Assembly: GCF_022483985.1 (NCBI RefSeq)
Contig: NZ_JAKVME010000002.1
Coordinates: forward strand, 372,001 to 436,000
DNA length: 64,000 bases
Direction: 5' to 3'
Source: Acetobacter sp.
GTDB lineage: Bacteria > Pseudomonadota > Alphaproteobacteria > Acetobacterales > Acetobacteraceae
Shown piece after piece: positions 32,160 through 40,600 of the stretch. The position numbers and the translations under genes are program-made. How positions within the stretch are numbered: position 1 is the stretch's first letter; every line of letters starts with the position of its first letter. The notes beneath the pieces are model-generated. The model made no database searches. It worked only from the letters and a program-made list of their open reading frames with translations, and had not been told where the DNA came from.

Positions 32160-33451
32160 AAGACAGGATGCCTCTCTCGCTGTTGCGGGCGGTCGAGGCG
32201 ATCCGCGAAGGCCGCATGGTCATCATGGTCGATGACGAGGATCGTGAGAACGAGGGTGATCTCGTGATGGCCGCCGAGTTCATGACGCCTGCGGCGATGA
32301 ACTTCATGGTGACGCACGGACGCGGCCTTGTCTGTCTGCCGCTCACGTCGGAGCGTGTCGAGCAGCTTGCCCTGCCGATGATGGTGAAGGTCAACAATGC
32401 TCCGCGCAGCACCGCTTTCACGGTGTCCATCGAGGCGCATGAAGGCGTGACGACCGGCATTTCCGCGCATGATCGTGCCCGCACCATTCTGGCGGCTGTC
32501 GCACCGGATGCGAAACCCGCTGATCTGGTCTCGCCCGGTCATATCTTCCCGCTGCGAGCAGCGCCGGGCGGCGTGCTGGAACGCGACGGTCACACGGAAG
32601 GATCCATCGATATCGCACGTCTGGCCGGATGTGCGCCTGCCGCTGTGATCTGCGAAATCCTGAGTGAAGACGGCACGATGGCGCGGCGTCCGGAACTGGA
32701 AGTGTTCGGACGCAGGCACGACCTGCCGATCGTCTCCATCGCCGAACTGACGGCATGGGTGCGCCAGCATGGCACGACGCCGATCTCGGAAGAAACCGTC
32801 ACGGTTGATCCTGTGACCAGTTCCGTCGTGGCCGAACTGGCCGAGGCTCATCTGCCGAGCATCTATGGCGGTGAGGACCTGATGATCCACGCTTTCCGTG
32901 ATGCGGAAGGCGTCGAGCATGTGGCGCTGGTGAAAGGCAACCCGGCCGCGAAGGGCGCTGTGCCGCTCGTGCGGATGCACTCCGAATGTGTGACGGGGGA
33001 TGCGCTGGGGTCGATGCGGTGCGACTGTGGCAACCAGTTGCAGAAGGCGCTGCGCGAAATCGGACAGGCGGAGAGTGGCGTGCTGCTGTATGTCCGTGGT
33101 CACGAGGGACGAGGCATCGGTCTTGGCAACAAGATCCGTGCCTATGCGCTTCAGGATCGCGGGTTGGATACGATCGACGCCAACCACGAACTTGGCTTTG
33201 ATACCGACCAGCGTGACTGGTCCGCCGCCGCCGCCGTTCTGCGCGATCTGGGCGTGACGGTGCTGGACCTGCTGACCAACAATCCGGCCAAGGTGAAGGC
33301 GCTGGAGGAACGCGGCTTCACCGTTCGCAAACGTGTCGGGCTGGAAGTCGCGCCGAACCCGTTCAACCGCGCCTATCTCGACGCCAAGCGGAAACGGATG
33401 GGGCATACCCTGCTGGCTGAATCCGTTCCGACTCCTCTTTCCGTTCGCTGA
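32144..33451 (+). CDS. ribBA: DHBP synthase / GTP cyclohydrolase II fusion
   Basis: A 435-residue bifunctional protein. Residues about 10-205 form 3,4-dihydroxy-2-butanone-4-phosphate synthase (DDEDRENEGDLV metal/catalytic loop, HTEGSIDIARLAG). Residues about 225-420 form GTP cyclohydrolase II (ECVTGDALGSMRCDCGN zinc cysteines, YVRGHEGRGIGLGNKIRAY). Both key signatures are intact, so both ends of the pathway input are probably active. It overlaps ribE and is followed by ribH after 27 bases. Confidence 0.95.
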   Translation: MSVSLKDRMPLSLLRAVEAIREGRMVIMVDDEDRENEGDLVMAAEFMTPAAMNFMVTHGRGLVCLPLTSERVEQLALPMMVKVNNAPRSTAFTVSIEAHEGVTTGISAHDRARTILAAVAPDAKPADLVSPGHIFPLRAAPGGVLERDGHTEGSIDIARLAGCAPAAVICEILSEDGTMARRPELEVFGRRHDLPIVSIAELTAWVRQHGTTPISEETVTVDPVTSSVVAELAEAHLPSIYGGEDLMIHAFRDAEGVEHVALVKGNPAAKGAVPLVRMHSECVTGDALGSMRCDCGNQLQKALREIGQAESGVLLYVRGHEGRGIGLGNKIRAYALQDRGLDTIDANHELGFDTDQRDWSAAAAVLRDLGVTVLDLLTNNPAKVKALEERGFTVRKRVGLEVAPNPFNRAYLDAKRKRMGHTLLAESVPTPLSVR

Positions 33452-33478
33452 TTTTTACTGAAAAGGTTCTTTCCTGAT

Positions 33479-33961
33479 ATGAGCACACGTTCTCCTGAAT
33501 CTATGCCTTCTCTTCATCTGACCCCGGCACCGCGTCTGGCGCTGGTCGTCAGCCGTTTCAATGAGGACGTGACAGGCGGTTTGCGGAACGGTTCCATCGA
33601 GTGGCTGGGTGAACACGGCATTTCCGTCGCGGACGAGGATGTGTTCCTCGCGCCGGGCGCATTCGAACTGCCGCTTCTGGCCCAGACGCTGGCGAAGACC
33701 GGTAAATATGAAGGCGTGATCTGCCTCGGTTGTGTCATCAAGGGTGATACGGCGCATTTCGAGTTCATCAGCCTTGGTGCGACGATTGGCATCCAGCAGG
33801 CATCACTGACGACGGAAACACCGATCGCGTTCGGTATTCTCACGACCTATACCGATGTTCAGGCCGTGTCCCGTTCGCGTGCGGATGAGCATAACAAGGG
33901 CCGTGAAGCCGCTGCGGCCTGTGTTGAATCGATTGCGCTGCTGCGTCGTATCAAAGGCTGA
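33479..33961 (+). CDS. ribH: 6,7-dimethyl-8-ribityllumazine synthase
   Basis: A 160-residue lumazine synthase. Motifs: VSRFNEDVTGGL near the start, APGAFELPLLAQTL, GCVIKGDTAHFEF (catalytic histidine region), and TDVQAVSRSRADEHNKGREAA. It completes ribD-ribE-ribBA-ribH, all genes needed for riboflavin in one operon. An AAGGTTC segment lies about ten bases before the ATG. The usual alphaproteobacterial partner nusB is not here. Confidence 0.95.
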   Translation: MSTRSPESMPSLHLTPAPRLALVVSRFNEDVTGGLRNGSIEWLGEHGISVADEDVFLAPGAFELPLLAQTLAKTGKYEGVICLGCVIKGDTAHFEFISLGATIGIQQASLTTETPIAFGILTTYTDVQAVSRSRADEHNKGREAAAACVESIALLRRIKG

Positions 33962-33979
33962 GGCAGGGAGCGGAGCATC

Positions 33980-34375
33980 ATGACGGGCGACCCTGTTTTG
34001 AAAAACAGCTCTTTGCCAGTGCTGGTTTCATGTCTGGTCCTGTTTTTTGGCGTGATGCTTCAGCCCGATGTCGCGAAGGCGCAGAGCCGCTATAATGGAC
34101 GAGCTTCCTCGACAGCCAGCCGCATCGAAGGCTACCGTCAGAGCGGCACATCAAGGACATTGTCCAGAGTTGGTGCGGTTCCGGCCGCGCCTTCCGATGC
34201 TTTGGAAAAGAGCAGTACACGCTCCTCTCGCCCGGAACGGATTGGTGGCCCCTATCGTTCAGTGCTGACGCCGCGCACTGCGCCGACCGCGCCCACTCTG
34301 CCGCATATCGCAAAGGCTGTTGAGCCGCAGTCCTATAAAAGCGAGCACGTTCCGACCTCGACCGCAAAGCGGTAA
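33980..34375 (+). CDS. small secreted protein of unknown function
   Basis: A 131-residue protein starting 18 bases after ribH. A hydrophobic core (LPVLVSCLVLFFGVMLQP) and the site AKA-Q suggest export. The mature part is short, low in complexity, rich in serine, arginine, proline and threonine, and resembles no family I know. The overlapping minus-strand frame of similar length has unnatural composition. The position suggests read-through from the rib operon, but a role in flavin metabolism is not shown. Confidence 0.5.
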   Translation: MTGDPVLKNSSLPVLVSCLVLFFGVMLQPDVAKAQSRYNGRASSTASRIEGYRQSGTSRTLSRVGAVPAAPSDALEKSSTRSSRPERIGGPYRSVLTPRTAPTAPTLPHIAKAVEPQSYKSEHVPTSTAKR

Positions 34376-34422
34376 GCTGAGAGTTGTAACAACGCTCTTT
34401 CCGTCTGATCCTGTTTCTGGAA

Positions 34423-34527
34423 GAGATTTTCTTGGCGTGGTTCCGAATCTCGTCAGGGGCTCGTCTGTGAAAACAGTTTGATCAACGGATCGGGATCAGG
34501 GGGCGTGGCCCCTTACAGGTGCGGGCA
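34423..34527 (+). repeat. interspersed repeat copy 2
   Basis: Contains GAGATTTTCTTGG, CCGAATCTCGTC, CTGTGAAAACAGTTTGATCAA, GGATCGGGATCAGGG and the hairpin GGGGCGTGGCCCC. It aligns by eye with the copies at 22275-22400 and 54680-54787. It occupies most of the interval between the small secreted protein and the giant Hint gene, which holds no coding sequence. Confidence 0.55.
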
Positions 34528-34694
34528 GAGCTGGCATAAGCGTCACTTCACAGCGCTGTTGGTTTTGCGTGGAGTTCGCGGGACGTTTCCTGTTCCTGTG
34601 AAACCATTCAGGAATCACTTCAAAGCGTCAGTGTCGGAAAGAAACGAGACTCGAAACTCTTTTGGTGCCCAGACATTGTTGCGAAACCGGCTCC

Positions 34695-37600
34695 TTACAG
34701 CAGAAAGAGACCATTTTCACATATCTGCCGGAAGGGCGCTCCAAGCATGGCGGCGCGCTGTGCGTAACGCGCCTGAAGCGTTGCGATGATTTCCCCTTCC
34801 CTTATCAGGGGGGCGGCCATGATCACGTCCGCGGAAGACGGCAGGGAGCCGACGTGCTGGTCGTAATTGTCGAAACCACGGCGTGACGCATCGTCATCGG
34901 TCAGGGATTCCGTCGCCACACCTTCAGCAAAAATGATGTTCTGGACGCCGATGTCGAGATGGTAATACTCCATCGCGGAACCGCTCTGTTCGATAAAAAT
35001 GGTGCGGTCGTTGACGAGGGCCGCCGCCGGAACAAGCAGTTCGTCAATATAGAGCATATGCAGTTGTGAAACACGTAGATCCCGACAGGGGAGACCATGC
35101 CCCAGCGCATCAGCCCTGATGACCAGAGGTCGCAGGGCTGCGCCAAGAACCATTTGCCTGCGGCTGTATCGTCTGACGGCTTTCCAGCGTAACGTGACCA
35201 TACGGCCATCAAGAGTAAGAATTCCTGTTCCTTCAAGGATATTTTCGATCAGCATCGGTCCGAATTCTGTGTCGATCCGGGTGCCCCGACAGAAACAGGC
35301 CACAGGCGCGAGTGTTATGAGGATATCGTTGCTGTTGGCGTAAAGCGGGTCCGTATCGGCCCGTGACAGGACGAAATCCCGGGTGAGATAGACATCGTCG
35401 GCCGCAGACAGATTGATCGTGATGATTCTGCCATCATCGTCAATGGTCAGAATATTGTCGGCGAAACTGACTGTGTCCGTGTCCGACCATGATGTGTTCA
35501 GCAGTTCAATGGAGCCGCCGGATGTCAGATACGTATCGCTGCTGGTTGCGGCGCTGTCGATCTGGAAAAGAGCGCCGCTGCTGATTGTCGTGTCATCAAC
35601 CGTGGCGCCCGCCACACCCAGCAGGATTGCGCCTGACTCAAGGATCGTGCCCTGTCCGGTGCCGCCGGAACTGACCGTAAGACGCGTGCCGGACTGAAGC
35701 GTCACGGCGGAAACCGTGCCGCCGGAGGTGGCGCTCGTCTGTGCGGTTCCGGTGAGGATGGCGCTTTCAAATGTGCCGCCGCTCTGCGCCGTTATCGCTC
35801 CGGCGTCGTAGCTGGAGCCGCTGAGAACAGCCCCATCGGACAGGGTGATCTGGCCCGCTGTGTCCAGTGTCACGGACCGGACGGAGGCATGCGCTCCACT
35901 GAGAGACAGCGTACCGTTTTCGACCGCGATCGTGTCGGCCTGCGCATTATCGAGAACGGTGAGGGTGCCGCCGCCCGCGATAGTGGCGTCAGAGACGCTG
36001 CCGCCGGACGAGACGATTTCCTGTGCGGTCGCGCCGCTGATCGTATCCGATACTGTGGAGCCGGAGATAAAGGCGATACTGTGGTCTTCGATCAGCGTGG
36101 CGCTGGCGATGCCGCCGTCTGCCACGACGAGTGTGGAGGGAGAGGACGCATCGCTCGCCAGCGTGACGTGGATGGCGGAGCCGCCGGAACTGATGGTCAG
36201 GAGGCCGCCGCTGACCGTGCCGCCGCTTTCGAGGCTTCCGGAAAAGACGGTTTCCTGTCCACCGGATTCTACAACTGTGTTGCTGCCGATGCCGCCGGAC
36301 GAGACGGTCATCACACCACCGGAGGAGACGACCGCATTCTCGCTGATGGAGGGATCACCGACTGCGAGCAGCCCACCGGAGAGAATCTCGGTCTGCCTGG
36401 CGTAACCGTCGTCATCGATTTCCATCGTGCCGCCTGAAAGCGTGACGCTGGAAACCTGTCCGCCATAAATATGGATATCACCATTGTCAGTGACCGTCGC
36501 GGCGCTGAGAACACCTCCTCCCGAGACGAGGAGTTGTCCGCCTGACACCGTCAGATCGTAGCCTGAGCCGGTCGAGACGATGGTGGTAACGGTGTTGGAG
36601 GATAGCCGGGTCGCGCTGAGAACCGCCTGATCCGTCACACTGATGAGCGTGCCGTCTGTCAGTGTCAGATTCTGGGCTATTGCGCCGGATGTCAGGGTGA
36701 GGGTGGCGTTGTCCGATAGCGAGCCGCCCGAAAGGATCGCTGCGCCAGTGAGTGTGATGGCGCCGCTCCGGGCGGTGATGCTGTCGATTTCGGCGCCATT
36801 TTCCACGGTGATCGCACCGTTGACGGTGTTCAGTCCTGAAACAGCGGCACTGTCCGTCGCCTCCAGCGTGCCGCCGTCGAGCAGACTGATCTGCCGACCC
36901 AGCGCACCTGCGCCGCTGAGCAGAAGAGCGCCGCTGATCGTGCCGCCGCTTTCGAGACCACCTGCGGAAACGGTTTCCTGCCCTCCGGCTTCGACCAGCG
37001 TGTTGCTGCCGCTACCGCCCGAGGAGAGGGTCATCACGCCACCGGACAGGACGGTGGTGTTTTCGCTGAGGGAGGAACTGCCAACCGTGAGCAGGCCGCC
37101 CGACAGAAGCTGTGTGTCGGTGGCGGAGCCGGTACTGTCGATACTCATCAAGCCGCGGACAGTCGCTCCGCTGGCTACGGCGTTTTCCGTGACCTGAAGC
37201 TGCCCACCGGATTCAACAGTCGCGGAAAGAACGGAGACATCGGCATCCTGAGCGGAGAGCAGACCGCCCGAGAGAATGGTGGCATCGTAGGACGTTGCGC
37301 CACCGCCGGTCGAACTCAGGAGATGTGCTGTGCCGTCGCTTCCGATCGTGGTGCTGTGGATCGAGCCGCTGTTATAGACTTCGATATGGCTCTGCGAGAG
37401 GACGACGCCCGAAGCCGTTCCGCCATTGATATAGGCTCCGTGATCATAAACACCGTTTGTGCTGCCTTGGGAATTGACAGTCAGATTATCGACCGTGCCT
37501 TTGACAATGATGCTCGCGTCATTGAGCGTGACGCCGGAGGCGGTGGCGTCCGCATTCACCACCATGCCATCGTTGAACACGGTCGTATCGTAGGCAGCTC

Positions 37601-40600
37601 CGCCCGAACTGACCAACATGAGGTTGCGGCCTGCGCCAGCGTCCGACGGGCCGCTGAGGATCGTACCGCTGACCACACCGTCAGAGGAAACCGTAACAAG
37701 GGCGCTATCCTGAATGGTGGTGGCGACGGCCGAGCCGGCAATCGTCACGGTGGCCGACCCTTTGACGGTGACGCCGGATGTAAAGCCGCCGTTTTGCACG
37801 AACAGTGACAGGGTCGGCGTGCTGGCCTCCACGCTGACGCTGACGGCGGACCCACCGGCGCTGATGGTCAGGGTGCCGTCGCTGACCGTGCCACCGCTTT
37901 CAAGGCCACCGGAGGAAACGGTTTCCCGTCCGCCGGAACTGACCTCCGTGCCGCTGCCCACGCCGCCGCTGGAAAGCGCCATTCTGCCGCCGGACGAGAT
38001 GATCGTATTCTCACTGAAAGATGAAGCAAGAATCGTAAGCAGGCCGCCCGACAGAATCTGTGTGTCGCTGGCGGACCCGGTGCCGCTGACGTTCATGGTG
38101 CCGATGAGCGTCGTGCCGCTGGCGACGGCATGATCGTTGATCTGAAGCCTGCCGCCGGTTTCTACGGTCGCGGAGATGACGCTGGCGTCGGCGTTGAACG
38201 CGGAAAGCCGTCCGCCCGAAAGGATGTCGGCCGCATACGATGCCCCGCCGCCTCCGGTCGAACTCAGGACATATTCCACGCTGCCGCTTGCGATCGTGTC
38301 GTTATAAATCGAGCCGTTGTTATAGACTTCGATGTGGCTCTGTGAGCCGACAACGCCGGAAACCGTTCCGCCGTCGATGAACACGCCGTAAGGCAGGATA
38401 GCCGGATTCTGATAATTGACCGTCAGGTTTTCAAGGGTGCCCTTGACGGTCATGCCCGCGTCATTGAGCGTGACGCCCGAGGCCTGAGCGCCTGAATCGA
38501 TGACAATGGTGCCGTGCGTGACGGTAGTGTTGTAGGCCGCGCCTCCGCCATAGACCCAGAAACCGTTGCTGACGCTCTCGGAACTATCAGGACCGATAAC
38601 CGTCGTATCCCGGGCCACTCCTCCCGAGGAGACAATGATCTGGCCGCCATCGTAGATGGTCGTGGCGATGGCTGAACCTGAAATCACTGCCGAGGCGGAC
38701 TGTTGCACGACAGTACCGGAGACGACGCCTCCGCTTTCCACACGCAGCGCTGGAGCGGCTGTTCCGGTCGCCAGCGTGACGCTGACTGCCGACCCGCCGG
38801 AACTGACGGTCAGCAGACCACCGCTGACCGTGCCGCCACTTTCGAGGCTGCCGGATGAAATGGTTTCCTGCCCCCCGGTTTCTACCAGCGTATTGCTGCC
38901 AGTTCCCCCGGAGGAGAGAATCATGACGCCGCCGGAAGAGACGATTGCGTTCTCGCTGAGGGAAGGATCGCCGACCGTGAGCAGACCACCAGACAGAACG
39001 ACTGTGCTGGTCGCGGACCCGTTGCTGTCCACGTGCATCGTGCCGCTGACGACCGTGCCGCTCGCGACGGCGTCCTGAGTGACCTGAAGCAGTCCGCCTG
39101 CTTCGACTTTTGCCGACATGACCGTCACATCGTCGTTGTAGGCGGAAAGCAGCCCTCCCGAGAGGATGTCAGTATTGTATGATGTCGCGCCTCCTCCGTT
39201 GGAAAGAAGCAACTCGACACTGTTGCTTCCAACAGTGTCGTCGTAGATCGAACCGTTTCCGTAAACGGCGATGCCGCCAGCGCTGAGTGTCGATATACCC
39301 GACACGGTTCCGCCAACGACCAGCACGGCGTAATAGTTGTTGCCGCTGGGATTGATCGTCAGACCGTCAACTGTCCCGTTGATGGTCATGCCGGCCTGAT
39401 TCAGCGTCACATCCGAGGCGTAGGCGCCCGAGCCGACGGTTATCTTGTCGTGGAATACGGTCGTATTGTAGGCCGATCCTCCGGAGCCGACCGTGAGGAC
39501 GGTGTTCTGCAACTGGGAATCAGCTGGACCGGAGACGTTCGTGCCGCTGATGATCCCTCCGGCGGAAACCACTGCGGAAGCGCGGTCGTAGAGAGTGGTT
39601 GCAAAAGCCGAACCGGAAGAGACAACCATCGTGCCGCCGGAAGAAACGACGGTGTTTTCGGCGGTGGAAGCGCTGCCAACCGTGAGTTGGCCACCGGATC
39701 GAACCTGCGTGCCGGTGGCGGAGCCGCTGGTGCTGACAGCCATCGTGCCGCTGACAATCGTGCTGCTTGCCTGAGCAGTCTGGGTTACCTGAAGCGATCC
39801 TCTGGCTTCCACGGTCGCGGAGATGACTCGGGCATCGCTCAGATAGGCGTAGAGTGTGCCTTTGATGTCGGCGTTGTACGATGTTGCGCCACCATTGTCG
39901 CCGATGACGAATTCCTTGCCGTCGCTCCCTATTGAATCATTATAAAGCTGGCCGCTGTTATAGACCTGAATGACGCCGCTTGTTGTGGTGACGCCTGACA
40001 CCGTCCCGCCGTTGACATAGGCTCCATAGATGCTCCGGGAGGTGAGGGTCAGGTTATCAAGTCTTCCGTAAACGGTCAGACTTCCGTCATTGAGTGTGAC
40101 GCCGGAGGCATAGGCGCCCGAATCAACGATCATGCCTTCATGAAACAGGGTCGTATTGTAGGCCGCGCCCCCGGCGCTGACCCAGAGGAGCGTGTCGTTC
40201 AGGCTTTGATCTGTGGGACCGACGATGTTTGTGCCGCTGATGACGCCGCCGGAGGAAATCACAACATGGCCGCCAGAGGAGATGGTGATGGCGGCAGCCG
40301 AGCCGGAAATGACAGCGATGGCGGATGCCGCCACGACTGCGCCGGACACAACGCCTCCGGCTTCCACGATCAGTGAATTGGCCAGAACGTCAGTTTCCAG
40401 CGTGACGCTGACTGCGGAGCCACCGGAACTGACGGTCAGCAGACCACCGCTGACCGTGCCGCCGCTTTCGAGGCTTCCGGACGAAACTGTTTCCTGTCCT
40501 CCGGATTCCACCAGCGTATTGCTGCCAATCCCTCCGGACGAGAGGGTCATTGTTCCGCCGGAAGAGATGACTGCGTTCTCACTGAAAGAAGCGGCACCGA

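Noticed and set aside
32147-33406. 419-codon minus-strand frame over ribBA
   Set aside because: Shadow of ribBA, whose two enzymatic domains are complete on the plus strand.
35845-37808. Several 130-190-codon plus-strand frames (also at 38656-42192)
   Set aside because: Shadows of the repeat-rich Hint gene; their own repeats mirror the coding repeats on the other strand.
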